From Streptomyces alfalfae (GTDB lineage Bacteria > Actinomycetota > Actinomycetes > Streptomycetales > Streptomycetaceae), in contig NZ_QEXM01000048.1 in the NCBI RefSeq assembly GCF_004127445.1, forward strand, positions 62,001-126,000: 64,000 nucleotides of DNA, read 5' to 3'. The position numbers and the translations under genes were made by a program. The notes under the pieces are model-generated. The model was not told where the DNA came from. It did not search any database and saw only the letters and a list, made by a program, of their open reading frames with translations. Within the stretch, counting starts at the first letter, position 1; each line of letters begins with the position of its first letter. Below, one piece after another: positions 51,307 to 60,492 of this stretch.

Positions 51307-51335
51307 TTGGGCTTGTGACCTGCTTCACATGTAAG
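51307..51335 (+). promoter_or_regulatory. candidate nuo operon promoter
   Basis: TTGGGC (51307-51312), a spacer of exactly 17 bp, then TGTAAG (51330-51335, four of six matches to TATAAT). The Rex-type operator fills the spacer. Transcription would begin near 51342, giving a leader of about 70 nt for nuoA. Confidence 0.5.
51314..51329. promoter_or_regulatory. Rex operator (ROP) upstream of nuoA
   Basis: TGTGACCTGCTTCACA matches the Rex consensus TGTGAAC-N3-TTCACA at 12 of 13 defined positions (A to C at position 6). In Streptomyces, Rex is the NADH/NAD+-sensing repressor known to act on respiratory genes including nuo. It lies about 85 bp before the nuoA start. It also fits a CRP-type TGTGA-N6-TCACA site, so Crp binding is an alternative. 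Confidence 0.8.
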
Positions 51336-51411
51336 CGATCTTCGGATGAGAAGCGGGGCCGGGTCCGACGCAACCGCCAACAGTCAGTGCCGACTGAGAG
51401 GAGCGAGGAGC

Positions 51412-51771
51412 GTGAACGCCTATGCGCCCATCCTCGTGCTGGGAGCCCTCGGGGCAGGCTTTGCGATCTTCTCCGTGGTCATGGCCACGCTTATCGGTCC
51501 AAAGCGGTACAACCGCGCAAAGCTCGAGGCCTACGAGTGCGGTATCGAGCCGACGCCGACGCCGGCCGGTGGTGGGCGATTTCCCATCAAGTACTACCTG
51601 ACGGCGATGCTCTTCATCGTCTTCGACATCGAGATCGTCTTCCTCTACCCCTGGGCCGTCACGTTCGACGCGCTGGGGATTTTCGGGCTCGTGGAGATGC
51701 TGCTCTTCGTGCTCACCGTCTTCGTCGCGTACGCGTACGTATGGCGGCGCGGCGGCCTGGAATGGGACTAA
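51412..51771 (+). CDS. nuoA: NADH-quinone oxidoreductase subunit A
   Basis: A 119-aa membrane subunit of complex I. It has three transmembrane helices and the conserved loop KLEAYECGIEPTPTP, containing the family's ECG motif near the quinone site. YYLTAMLFIVFDIEIVFLYPWAV follows, typical of NuoA/ND3. The GTG start follows GAGGAGCGAGGAG. First gene of a tightly packed nuoA-L run. Confidence 0.95.
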   Translation: MNAYAPILVLGALGAGFAIFSVVMATLIGPKRYNRAKLEAYECGIEPTPTPAGGGRFPIKYYLTAMLFIVFDIEIVFLYPWAVTFDALGIFGLVEMLLFVLTVFVAYAYVWRRGGLEWD

Positions 51772-51792
51772 AGGTCTGAGGGGCCAAAGAGC

Positions 51793-52347
51793 ATGGGACT
51801 CGAAGAGAAACTGCCGAGCGGTTTTCTGCTGACCACCGTCGAACAAGCCGCGGGCTGGGTGCGCAAGTCATCCGTCTTCCCCGCCACGTTCGGTCTCGCG
51901 TGCTGCGCCATCGAGATGATGACGACGGGCGCGGGCCGGTACGACCTGGCGCGCTTCGGCATGGAGGTCTTCCGCGGCTCGCCGCGCCAGGCCGATCTGA
52001 TGATCGTGGCGGGCCGGGTGAGCCAGAAGATGGCGCCCGTCCTGCGGCAGGTCTACGACCAGATGCCCAACCCCAAGTGGGTGATCTCGATGGGTGTATG
52101 CGCCTCATCGGGCGGGATGTTCAACAATTACGCGATTGTGCAGGGTGTGGACCATGTTGTCCCCGTTGACATCTATTTGCCCGGCTGTCCGCCGCGGCCC
52201 GAGATGCTGATGGACGCGATCCTCAAGCTCCACCAGAAGATCCAGGGCTCCAAGCTCGGCGTGAACGCGGAGGAAGCGGCACGCGAGGCGGAGGAGGCGG
52301 CCCTCAAGGCGCTCCCCACCATCGAGATGAAGGGGCTGCTGCGATGA
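51793..52347 (+). CDS. nuoB: NADH-quinone oxidoreductase subunit B
   Basis: A 184-aa peripheral subunit carrying cluster N2, the final [4Fe-4S] centre next to quinone. Ligands are the tandem cysteines Cys37-Cys38 (FGLACCAIEMM), GVCASSGG and YLPGCPPRPE. The C-terminus has an acidic/alanine-rich extension (NAEEAAREAEEAALKAL). It overlaps nuoC by ATGA. Confidence 0.97.
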   Translation: MGLEEKLPSGFLLTTVEQAAGWVRKSSVFPATFGLACCAIEMMTTGAGRYDLARFGMEVFRGSPRQADLMIVAGRVSQKMAPVLRQVYDQMPNPKWVISMGVCASSGGMFNNYAIVQGVDHVVPVDIYLPGCPPRPEMLMDAILKLHQKIQGSKLGVNAEEAAREAEEAALKALPTIEMKGLLR

Positions 52348-53063
52348 GCGAGGCACCCGAGAACGGCGCCGCCAACGGCGTCCCCGCCCCGCGCGACGAC
52401 ACCGGCGAGGTCATCCGCGTCCGCAGGGGCATGTTCGGCGCCGAGAACGGCGGCGACACCTCCGGCTACGGCGGACTCGTCAGGACCATCACCCTGCCCG
52501 GCGCGTCCGCGCGACCGTACGGCGGCTGGTTCGACGAGGTCGCCGACGAACTGGAGGGCGCGCTGGAGGAGCAGGGCCTGCTCCCCGAGAACGCGATCGA
52601 GAAGACGGTCGTCGACCGCGGCGAGCTGACCTTCCACATCGCGCGCGAACACCTCGTACGCGTCGCGCGGACGCTGCGGGACGATCCGGCCCTGCGCTTC
52701 GAGCTCTGCACGGGCGTCTCGGGAGTGCACTTCCTGGAGGACAAGGGCCGCGAGCTGCACGCCGTCTACCACCTGCGCTCGATCACCCACAACCGGCTGA
52801 TCCGGCTGGAGGTCGGCGTCCCCGACGCCGACCCGCACGTGCCCTCGCTGGTCGCCGTCTACCCGACCAACGACTGGCACGAGCGCGAGACGTACGACTT
52901 CTTCGGCCTCGTCTTCGACGGCCACCCGGCCCTGACCCGGATCATGATGCCGGACGACTGGCAGGGCTTCCCGCAGCGCAAGGACTACCCCCTCGGCGGC
53001 ATCCCCGTCGAGTACAAGGGCGCCCAGATCCCGGCTCCGGACCAGCGGAGGTCGTACAGCTGA
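52344..53063 (+). CDS. nuoC: NADH-quinone oxidoreductase subunit C
   Basis: A 239-aa peripheral-arm subunit (30 kDa type), separate from NuoD. It carries the family end motif YPTNDWHERETYDFFGLVFDGHP, with RIMMPDDWQGFPQRKDYPLGG. The N-terminal about 40 residues are an actinobacterial extension. Overlaps nuoB (ATGA) and nuoD (TGATG). Confidence 0.95.
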   Translation: MSEAPENGAANGVPAPRDDTGEVIRVRRGMFGAENGGDTSGYGGLVRTITLPGASARPYGGWFDEVADELEGALEEQGLLPENAIEKTVVDRGELTFHIAREHLVRVARTLRDDPALRFELCTGVSGVHFLEDKGRELHAVYHLRSITHNRLIRLEVGVPDADPHVPSLVAVYPTNDWHERETYDFFGLVFDGHPALTRIMMPDDWQGFPQRKDYPLGGIPVEYKGAQIPAPDQRRSYS

Positions 53064-54400
53064 TGTCCACTTCTCAATCCGCTTCGCACGCTTCCGGGGC
53101 CCGGGAGACGACCGAGGGGGCCGTCTACACGGTCACCGGCGGCGACTGGGACGAGGTCGTCCAGTCCGCGGCCAAGGCCGACGACGAGCGCATCATCGTC
53201 AACATGGGCCCGCAGCACCCGTCCACGCACGGCGTGCTCCGCCTCATCCTGGAGATCGAGGGCGAGACGGTCTCCGAGGCCCGCTGCGGCATCGGCTACC
53301 TGCACACGGGCATCGAGAAGAACCTCGAGTACCGCACGTGGACGCAGGGCACGACGTTCGTCACGCGCATGGACTACCTCACGCCGTTCTTCAACGAGAC
53401 CGCGTACTGCCTCGGCGTCGAGAAGCTGCTCGGCATCGAGGACCAGATCCCCGACCGCGCCTCGGTCATCCGCGTGCTCCTCATGGAGCTCAACCGCCTC
53501 TCCTCGCACCTGGTGTGCATCGCCACCGGCGGCATGGAACTCGGCGCGACCACGATCATGATCTACGGCTTCCGGGATCGTGAACTGATTCTCGACCTCT
53601 ACGAGCTCATCACCGGCCTGCGCATGAACCACGCGTACATCCGGCCCGGCGGACTCGCCCAGGACCTGCCGCCCGGCGCGGTGGACCAGCTCCGCGAGTT
53701 CGTGAAGACGATGAAGAAGAACCTCCCGGAGTACGACAAGCTCGCCACCGGGAACCCCATCTTCAAGGCCCGCATGCAGGACGTCGGCTACCTCGACCTC
53801 TCCGGCTGCATGGCGCTCGGAGCCACGGGCCCCGTCCTCCGCTCGGCGGGCCTGCCGCACGACCTGCGCAAGTCGCAGCCCTACTGCGGCTACGAGAACT
53901 ACGAGTTCGACATCCCGACCGCCGAGACCTGCGACTCCTACGGGCGCTTCCTCATCCGCCTGGAGGAGATGCGCCAGTCGCTGCGCATCGTCGAGCAGTG
54001 CCTCGACCGGCTCGCCCCCGGCCCCGTCATGGTCGCCGACAAGAAGATCGCCTGGCCCGCGCAGCTCGCGCTCGGCCCGGACGGCCTCGGCAACTCGCTC
54101 GACCACATCAAGAAGATCATGGGCACCTCCATGGAGTCCCTGATCCACCACTTCAAGCTGGTGACCGAGGGCTTCCGCGTCCCGGCCGGACAGGCGTACA
54201 CCGCCGTCGAGTCACCCAAGGGCGAACTGGGCGTGCACGTCGTCTCCGACGGCGGCACCCGCCCCTACCGGGTCCACTTCCGCGACCCGTCCTTCACCAA
54301 CCTGCAGGCCATGGCGGCGATGTGCGAGGGCGGCCAGGTCGCCGACGTCATCGTCGCCGTCGCGTCCATCGACCCCGTGATGGGAGGCGTCGACCGGTGA
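53063..54400 (+). CDS. nuoD: NADH-quinone oxidoreductase subunit D
   Basis: A 445-aa 49-kDa-type subunit forming the quinone-binding pocket with NuoB. Motifs are NMGPQHPSTHGVLRL, IGYLHTGIEKNLEYRTW, RMDYLTPFFNE and the C-terminal GGQVADVIVAVASIDPVMGGVDR. The Ser-rich first 30 residues are not conserved. Start set by the TGATG overlap. Confidence 0.97.
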   Translation: MSTSQSASHASGARETTEGAVYTVTGGDWDEVVQSAAKADDERIIVNMGPQHPSTHGVLRLILEIEGETVSEARCGIGYLHTGIEKNLEYRTWTQGTTFVTRMDYLTPFFNETAYCLGVEKLLGIEDQIPDRASVIRVLLMELNRLSSHLVCIATGGMELGATTIMIYGFRDRELILDLYELITGLRMNHAYIRPGGLAQDLPPGAVDQLREFVKTMKKNLPEYDKLATGNPIFKARMQDVGYLDLSGCMALGATGPVLRSAGLPHDLRKSQPYCGYENYEFDIPTAETCDSYGRFLIRLEEMRQSLRIVEQCLDRLAPGPVMVADKKIAWPAQLALGPDGLGNSLDHIKKIMGTSMESLIHHFKLVTEGFRVPAGQAYTAVESPKGELGVHVVSDGGTRPYRVHFRDPSFTNLQAMAAMCEGGQVADVIVAVASIDPVMGGVDR

Positions 54401-55251
54401 CCACCACTCCCTCCTCGGAGCAGGGCACGGGCGTCAGCCTGGGCATGCCCCAACTCCCCGCCCCCGCCTACCCCGCCGACGTGCGGGCCAGGCTGGAGGC
54501 GGACGCCAAGGAGATCATCGCCCGCTACCCGGGATCGCGGTCCGCGCTCCTTCCCCTGCTGCACCTGGTGCAGTCGGAGGAGGGGTACGTGACGCGCACC
54601 GGCATGCAGTTCTGCGCCGACGTGCTCGGTCTGACCACGGCCGAGGTCACGGCCGTCGCGACCTTCTACACCATGTACCGGCGCAAGCCCTCCGGCGACT
54701 ACCAGGTCGGCGTCTGCACCAACACGCTCTGCGCGGTCATGGGCGGCGACGCGATCTTCGACGAGCTCAAGCAGCACCTCGGCGTCGGCAACGACGAGAC
54801 CACCGAGGACGGCAAGATCACGCTTGAGCACATCGAGTGCAACGCCGCCTGCGACTTCGCCCCCGTCGTGATGGTCAACTGGGAGTTCTTCGACAATCAG
54901 ACGCCGGCGTCGGCCAAGCGGCTCGTGGACGACCTGCGCGCGGGCGTACCGGTCGAACCCACTCGCGGCGCGCCCCTGTGCACGTACAAGGAGACCGCCC
55001 GGATCCTGGCCGGCTTCCCCGACGAGCGCCCCGGCGCCGTCGAGGCGAGCGGCGGCGCGGGCCCCGCGTCGCTCATCGGGCTACGCCTGGCCAAGGGCGA
55101 GGAGCCGCACCCGCGCGTCGTCCACCCGCGCGCGGGCGGACCGCAGGACGAAGCGCCCGCCGAGCACCTGAGCTCGCACGACGCACCGCAGCAGACCTCG
55201 GCATCCGACCCGGCCCACCCGGCCGGACCGACCGCCGAGGAGGGGGAGTGA
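54397..55251 (+). CDS. nuoE: NADH-quinone oxidoreductase subunit E
   Basis: A 284-aa 24-kDa-type subunit with the [2Fe-2S] N1a ligands in CTNTLC and CNAACD. The C-terminal about 65 residues are a Pro/His/Ala-rich extension beyond the family norm, and it varies in such genomes. The GTG start overlaps the nuoD stop (GTGA). Works with NuoF in NADH oxidation. Confidence 0.95.
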   Translation: MTTTPSSEQGTGVSLGMPQLPAPAYPADVRARLEADAKEIIARYPGSRSALLPLLHLVQSEEGYVTRTGMQFCADVLGLTTAEVTAVATFYTMYRRKPSGDYQVGVCTNTLCAVMGGDAIFDELKQHLGVGNDETTEDGKITLEHIECNAACDFAPVVMVNWEFFDNQTPASAKRLVDDLRAGVPVEPTRGAPLCTYKETARILAGFPDERPGAVEASGGAGPASLIGLRLAKGEEPHPRVVHPRAGGPQDEAPAEHLSSHDAPQQTSASDPAHPAGPTAEEGE

Positions 55252-56612
55252 TGACCTTGGCAGCCGAGATCGACAACGAGACGAGCCCCGAGAAACTGCT
55301 CGCACCGGTCCTCTCCGCCTTCTGGGACGAGGAGAAGTCCTGGACGCTGGAGACCTACCGGCGGCACGAGGGGTACGAGGGCCTGCGCAAGGCGCTCGCC
55401 ATGGCCCCCGACGACCTCATCGCGTACGTGAAGGACGCGGGCCTGCGGGGCCGCGGCGGCGCGGGCTTCCCCACCGGGATGAAGTGGCAGTTCATCCCGC
55501 AGGGCGACGGCAAGCCGCACTATCTGGTTGTCAACGCCGACGAATCGGAGCCGGGGACCTGCAAGGACATCCCGCTCCTCTTCGCGAACCCGCATTCCCT
55601 CATCGAGGGGATCGTGATCGCGTGCTACGCGATCCGCTCTTCGCATGCCTTCATCTACCTGCGGGGCGAGGTCGTCCCCGTGCTGCGCAGGCTGCACGAG
55701 GCCGTCCGCGAGGCCTACGCGGCGGGCTACCTCGGCAAGAACGTCCTGGGCAGCGGACTCGATCTGGAACTCACCGTGCACGCGGGCGCGGGCGCGTACA
55801 TCTGCGGTGAGGAGACCGCGCTGCTCGACTCGCTCGAAGGCCGTCGAGGCCAACCGCGACTGCGTCCCCCTTTCCCTGCTGTCGCGGGTCTCTACGCATG
55901 CCCCACTGTGGTGAACAACGTCGAGTCCATCGCGTCGGTTCCCGCGATCCTCAACCGCGGGAAAGACTGGTTCAAGTCCATGGGGAGCGAGAAGTCTCCG
56001 GGCTTCACGCTCTACTCGCTCAGCGGCCATGTCACCAGCCCCGGCCAGTACGAGGCCCCGCTCGGCATCACGCTGCGGCAGCTGCTCGACATGAGCGGCG
56101 GCATGCGGGCCGGGCACCGGCTCAAGTTCTGGACGCCCGGCGGCTCCTCGACGCCGATGTTCACCGACGAGCACCTCGACGTGCCCCTCGACTACGAGGG
56201 CGTCGGCGCCGCGGGCTCGATGCTCGGCACCAAGGCGCTCCAGTGCTTCGACGAGACGACGTGCGTCGTGCGGGCCGTGACCCGCTGGACGGAGTTCTAC
56301 GCCCACGAGTCCTGCGGCAAGTGCACGCCCTGCCGCGAAGGGACGTACTGGCTGGTGCAGTTGCTCCGCGACATCGAGGCCGGCAAGGGCGTCATGGCCG
56401 ACCTCGACAAGCTCAACGACATCGCCGACAACATCAACGGCAAGTCCTTCTGCGCCCTCGGCGACGGCGCCGCCTCGCCGATCTTCTCCTCGCTGAAGTA
56501 CTTCCGCGAGGAGTACGAGCAGCACATCACCGGCGGGGGCTGCCCCTTCGACCCGGCCAAGTCGACTCTCTGGAGCGACCGCGCCGACCAGCACACGGAG
56601 GTGAACGCATGA
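55251..56612 (+). CDS. nuoF: NADH-quinone oxidoreductase subunit F
   Basis: A 453-aa 51-kDa-type subunit that binds NADH and FMN. The NADH loop is GLRGRGGAGFPTGMKW, the FMN region is NADESEPGTCKD, ICGEETALLDSLEGRR is conserved, and the N3 cluster ligands are in SCGKCTPCREGT plus a later Cys. A GTG three bases earlier is in frame, but the TGATG overlap with nuoE favours this ATG. Confidence 0.97.
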   Translation: MTLAAEIDNETSPEKLLAPVLSAFWDEEKSWTLETYRRHEGYEGLRKALAMAPDDLIAYVKDAGLRGRGGAGFPTGMKWQFIPQGDGKPHYLVVNADESEPGTCKDIPLLFANPHSLIEGIVIACYAIRSSHAFIYLRGEVVPVLRRLHEAVREAYAAGYLGKNVLGSGLDLELTVHAGAGAYICGEETALLDSLEGRRGQPRLRPPFPAVAGLYACPTVVNNVESIASVPAILNRGKDWFKSMGSEKSPGFTLYSLSGHVTSPGQYEAPLGITLRQLLDMSGGMRAGHRLKFWTPGGSSTPMFTDEHLDVPLDYEGVGAAGSMLGTKALQCFDETTCVVRAVTRWTEFYAHESCGKCTPCREGTYWLVQLLRDIEAGKGVMADLDKLNDIADNINGKSFCALGDGAASPIFSSLKYFREEYEQHITGGGCPFDPAKSTLWSDRADQHTEVNA

Positions 56613-59119
56613 CAGTGACCACCAACAGCGCTCCCTCTGGGGGCGGCGAGCCGGCGGTGCCGCCGGAGGATCTCGTCTCGCTGACCATCGACGGCATCGA
56701 GATCAGCGTCCCCAAGGGGACGCTGGTCATCCGGGCCGCCGAACTGCTCGGCATCGAGATCCCCCGGTTCTGCGACCACCCGCTGCTCGACCCCGCGGGC
56801 GCCTGCCGCCAGTGCATCGTGGAGGTGGAGGGCCAGCGCAAGCCGATGGCGTCCTGCACCATCACGTGCACCGACGGCATGGTCGTGAAGTCGCAGCTCA
56901 CCTCGGCCGTCGCGGAGAAGTCGCAGCGGGGTGTGATGGAGCTGCTGCTCATCAACCACCCGCTGGACTGCCCGGTCTGCGACAAGGGCGGCGAGTGCCC
57001 GCTGCAGAACCAGGCGATGCAGGTCGGCGACCCGGACTCCCGCTTCGAGGGCAAGAAGCGGACGTACGAGAAGCCGGTGCCGATCTCCACGCAGGTGCTG
57101 CTCGACCGCGAGCGGTGCGTGCTGTGCGCGCGCTGCACCCGCTTCAGCAACCAGATCGCCGGCGACCCGATGATCGAGCTGATCGAGCGCGGGGCCCTGC
57201 AGCAGGTCGGGACGGGCGAGGGCGACCCCTTCGAGTCCTATTTCTCCGGGAACACCATCCAGATCTGCCCGGTCGGCGCGCTCACCTCGGCGGCGTACCG
57301 ATTCCGCTCGCGCCCCTTCGACCTGGTGTCGTCGCCCTCGGTGTGCGAGCACTGCTCGGGTGGTTGCGCGAGCCGCACGGACCACCGGCGCGGCAAGGTC
57401 ATGCGGCGCCTCGCGGCCGACGACCCCGAGGTCAACGAGGAGTGGATGTGCGACAAGGGACGCTTCGGCTTCCGGTACGCACAGCGGCCCGACCGGCTGA
57501 CCACTCCGCTGGTGCGCAACGCCGACGGCGTCCTCGAACCCGCCAGCTGGCCCGAGGCCCTGGACGTCGCCGCCCGCGGTCTCGCCGCCGCGCGTGGCCG
57601 GGCCGCGGTCCTGACCGGCGGCCGGCTCACCGTGGAGGACGCCTACGCGTACAGCAAGTACGCGCGCGTGGCGCTCGACACGAACGACATCGACTTCCGC
57701 GCGCGCGTGCACAGCAGCGAGGAGGCCGACTTCCTCGCGGCACGCGTGGCGGGGCGGGGCAAGGACCTCGACGGGACCGGCGTCACGTACGCCGCCCTGG
57801 AGAAGGCGCCCGCCGTCCTGCTCGCCGGCTTCGAGTCGGAGGAGGAGGCGCCCGGTGTCTTCCTGCGGCTGCGCAAGGCCTGGCGCAAGCACGGCCAGCG
57901 CACCTTCTCCCTCGCGACCCATGTGACGAAGGGCCTGGAGAAGGCGGGCGGCACGCTGCTGCCCGCGGCTCCCGGCACCGAGACGGAGTGGCTGGACGCG
58001 CTCGCCGCCGGGGTCGGCCTGGCGGAGGACGGGGCCAGGGCCGCTCAGGCGCTGCGCGCCCCGGGATCGGTCATCGTCGTCGGTGAGCGGCTCGCGGCCG
58101 TGCGCGGCGGACTGACCGCCGCCGTGCGGACCGCCACCGCGACCGGCGCCCGGCTGGTGTGGATTCCGCGCCGGGCGGGGGAGCGGGCCGCCGTCGAGGT
58201 GGGCGCGCTGCCCTCGCTGCTGCCCGGCGGCCGTCCGGCCACCGACCCGCGCGCGCGGGACGAGGTCGCCGCCGCCTGGGGCGTCGCCGAACTCCCGCAC
58301 CGCTACGGCCGCGACACCGGGCAGATCGTCGAGGCCGCCGCGACCGGAGAGCTGGGCGCGCTGCTCGTCGCGGGCGTCGAGGTCGCCGACCTGCCCGATC
58401 CGGCACGCGCGCGTGAGGCGCTCGACGCCGTCGGGTTCCTGGTCTCGCTGGAGCTGCGGCCCAGCGAGGTGACGGAGCGGGCCGACGTCGTCCTTCCGGT
58501 GGCCGCGGTCGCGGAGAAGCCGGGCACGTTCCTCAACTGGGAAGGCCGTGCGCGGATGTTCGACGCCGCGCTGAAGCCGGACCAGATGACGCGACGGCTG
58601 GCGCCCACCGACGCGCGCGTGCTGCACATGCTGGCCGACGCCGGGGACGTGCACCTCGGCCTGCCGGACCTGGTGACCCTCCGCCGTGAGCTCGACCGGC
58701 TCGGCGCCTGGGACGGGCCGTACGCGACAGAGCCCCTGGAGACATCGGCCCAGCCGCCGAGGCCCGCCTCCGGAGAGGCCGTTCTCGCGGGGCACCGGCT
58801 GCTCCTCGACCAGGGCCGCCTCCAGGACGGCGACGAGGCACTCGCCGGCACGCGGCACGCGGCCCACGCGCGCGTGTCCGCGGCCACGGCGGCGGAGGCC
58901 GGCGTCAAGGACGGCGACCTCCTGGCGGTGACGGGGCCCGCGGGCAGCACGACGCTCCCGCTCCAGGTCACCGAGATGCCCGACCGCGTGGTCTGGCTGC
59001 CGCTGAACTCGACCGGGGGAGGCGTCACTTCCGACACCGGCGCGCGCCCCGGCGACCTCGTCCGCATCGGCCCGGCGGTCCTGCCGGAGCCCACTGAGGC
59101 CCCGGAGGTGACGTCGTGA
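56609..59119 (+). CDS. nuoG: NADH-quinone oxidoreductase subunit G
   Basis: An 836-aa iron-sulfur subunit. The N-terminal [2Fe-2S] ligands are Cys55, Cys66, Cys69 and Cys83 (IPRFCDHPLL, GACRQCIVE). Then come the HPLDCPVCDKGGECPLQ ligand set, CVLCARCTRF with CPVGAL, and an extra cluster motif CEHCSGGC-x27-C that matches the N7 type found in only some bacteria. The rest is a molybdopterin-oxidoreductase-like fold without molybdenum function. Confidence 0.96.
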   Translation: MTVTTNSAPSGGGEPAVPPEDLVSLTIDGIEISVPKGTLVIRAAELLGIEIPRFCDHPLLDPAGACRQCIVEVEGQRKPMASCTITCTDGMVVKSQLTSAVAEKSQRGVMELLLINHPLDCPVCDKGGECPLQNQAMQVGDPDSRFEGKKRTYEKPVPISTQVLLDRERCVLCARCTRFSNQIAGDPMIELIERGALQQVGTGEGDPFESYFSGNTIQICPVGALTSAAYRFRSRPFDLVSSPSVCEHCSGGCASRTDHRRGKVMRRLAADDPEVNEEWMCDKGRFGFRYAQRPDRLTTPLVRNADGVLEPASWPEALDVAARGLAAARGRAAVLTGGRLTVEDAYAYSKYARVALDTNDIDFRARVHSSEEADFLAARVAGRGKDLDGTGVTYAALEKAPAVLLAGFESEEEAPGVFLRLRKAWRKHGQRTFSLATHVTKGLEKAGGTLLPAAPGTETEWLDALAAGVGLAEDGARAAQALRAPGSVIVVGERLAAVRGGLTAAVRTATATGARLVWIPRRAGERAAVEVGALPSLLPGGRPATDPRARDEVAAAWGVAELPHRYGRDTGQIVEAAATGELGALLVAGVEVADLPDPARAREALDAVGFLVSLELRPSEVTERADVVLPVAAVAEKPGTFLNWEGRARMFDAALKPDQMTRRLAPTDARVLHMLADAGDVHLGLPDLVTLRRELDRLGAWDGPYATEPLETSAQPPRPASGEAVLAGHRLLLDQGRLQDGDEALAGTRHAAHARVSAATAAEAGVKDGDLLAVTGPAGSTTLPLQVTEMPDRVVWLPLNSTGGGVTSDTGARPGDLVRIGPAVLPEPTEAPEVTS

Positions 59120-60492
59120 TGCACACCGTGGTGCCGCTTGCGGCGGAAGACCTGTCCATGTTCGGCCGTGACCCCTGGTGGCTGGTCGCCGTCAAGGCGG
59201 TCTTCTGCTTCGCGTTCCTGATGGTGACGGTCCTCTTCTCCATCGTGTGGGAGCGCAAGGTCGTCGCCTGGATGCAGCTCCGCATCGGGCCCAACCGGCA
59301 CGGCCCCTGGGGCATGCTGCAGTCCCTCGCGGACGGCATCAAGCTGATGCTCAAGGAGGACGTGATCGTCAAGCGGGCGGACAAGGTGGTCTACGTCCTC
59401 GCCCCCGTCGTCGCGGCGATCCCGGCCTTCATGGCGATCGCCGTGATCCCCTTCGGGCCCGCCGGCAACGAGATCTCGATCTTCGGCCAGCGCACGACGA
59501 TGCAGCTCACCGACCTGCCGATCGCGATGCTCTACATCCTCGCGGTCGCCTCCGTCGGCATCTACGGCATCGTGCTCGCGGGCTGGAGCTCGGGCTCGAC
59601 GTACCCGCTCCTCGGCGGTCTGCGCTCCTGCGCGCAGATGATCTCCTACGAGATCGCGATGGGCGCGGCGTTCGCCTCCGTGTTCCTCTACTCCGGGTCG
59701 ATGTCGACCTCGGCGATCGTGGAGGCGCAGGCCGACCGCTGGTACGTGCTGCTGCTCCCCGTCTCGTTCCTGATCTACATCGTGACGATGATCGGTGAGA
59801 CGAACCGCGCGCCGTTCGACATGCCGGAGTCCGAGGGCGACCTCGTCGGCGGTTTCAACACCGAGTACTCCTCCATCAAGTTCGCGCTGTTCATGCTCGC
59901 CGAGTACGTCAACATGGTCACCGTCTCGGCGGTCTCGGTCACCCTCTTCCTGGGCGGCTGGCGGGCCCCGTATCCGGTCAGCACCTTCTGGGAGGGCGCG
60001 AACCACGGCTGGTGGCCGATGCTCTGGTTCGTGATCAAGGTCCAGCTGCTGCTGTTCTTCTTCATCTGGCTGCGCGGGACGCTGCCACGCGTCCGCTACG
60101 ACCAGCTGATGAAGCTCGGCTGGAAGGTCCTCATCCCGATCTCGGTCCTGTGGCTGATGCTCGTCGCCACGGTCAGGGCCATGCGGAACGAGAACTACGA
60201 CTTCACCTCGATCGTGCTCTACGTGGCCGGCGGTGTCATCGCGCTGCTGTTGCTCTCCGTGGTCGTCGACATCTTCCGCGACAAGCGGGAGAAGGAGGCC
60301 GCCGTCGATGAACAGCCGGTCGCCTTCGACCCGATGGCGGGCGGATTCCCGGTGCCGCCGCTGCCCGGCCAGAGCCTGCCGCCCGTCCCGCGCCGCCGCT
60401 CGCGCCGCGAGCGGGAGCTGATTGTCAGTGGTGGGCCGGATACTCAAAGTGACGGAACCCGAAGTGACGGAAAGGAGGCGTCCGATGGCTGA
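59119..60492 (+). CDS. nuoH: NADH-quinone oxidoreductase subunit H
   Basis: A 457-aa membrane subunit with about eight helices linking the peripheral arm to the proton pumps. Family motifs are WERKVVAWMQLRIGPNRHGPWG, LADGIKLMLKEDV, GETNRAPFDMPESEGDLVGGFNTEYS and RGTLPRVRYDQLM. A long basic, Pro/Arg-rich C-terminal tail is present (PPVPRRRSRRERE). The ATG of the TGATG overlap is chosen; a GTG one codon earlier is possible. Confidence 0.96.
   Translation: MHTVVPLAAEDLSMFGRDPWWLVAVKAVFCFAFLMVTVLFSIVWERKVVAWMQLRIGPNRHGPWGMLQSLADGIKLMLKEDVIVKRADKVVYVLAPVVAAIPAFMAIAVIPFGPAGNEISIFGQRTTMQLTDLPIAMLYILAVASVGIYGIVLAGWSSGSTYPLLGGLRSCAQMISYEIAMGAAFASVFLYSGSMSTSAIVEAQADRWYVLLLPVSFLIYIVTMIGETNRAPFDMPESEGDLVGGFNTEYSSIKFALFMLAEYVNMVTVSAVSVTLFLGGWRAPYPVSTFWEGANHGWWPMLWFVIKVQLLLFFFIWLRGTLPRVRYDQLMKLGWKVLIPISVLWLMLVATVRAMRNENYDFTSIVLYVAGGVIALLLLSVVVDIFRDKREKEAAVDEQPVAFDPMAGGFPVPPLPGQSLPPVPRRRSRRERELIVSGGPDTQSDGTRSDGKEASDG

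Larger units (their letters stand above)
50563..51411. other. long divergent regulatory region between nlpC-like gene and nuoA
   Basis: About 850 bp with no convincing gene. It is unusually rich in GATCAC/GTGATC words: GATCAC-GCCT-GTGATC at 50695-50710, GTGATCAC at 51073-51080 and 51168-51175, and AGATCACA at 51239-51246 and 51272-51279. It also holds GCATGTG-N8-CACATGC near 50797-50818, a TGTGA-N6-ACACA-like site when read on the minus strand. Several CCNGAGATCTC-like repeats lie near 50840-50875. The Rex-type site and candidate nuo promoter are at the right end. Confidence 0.6.
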
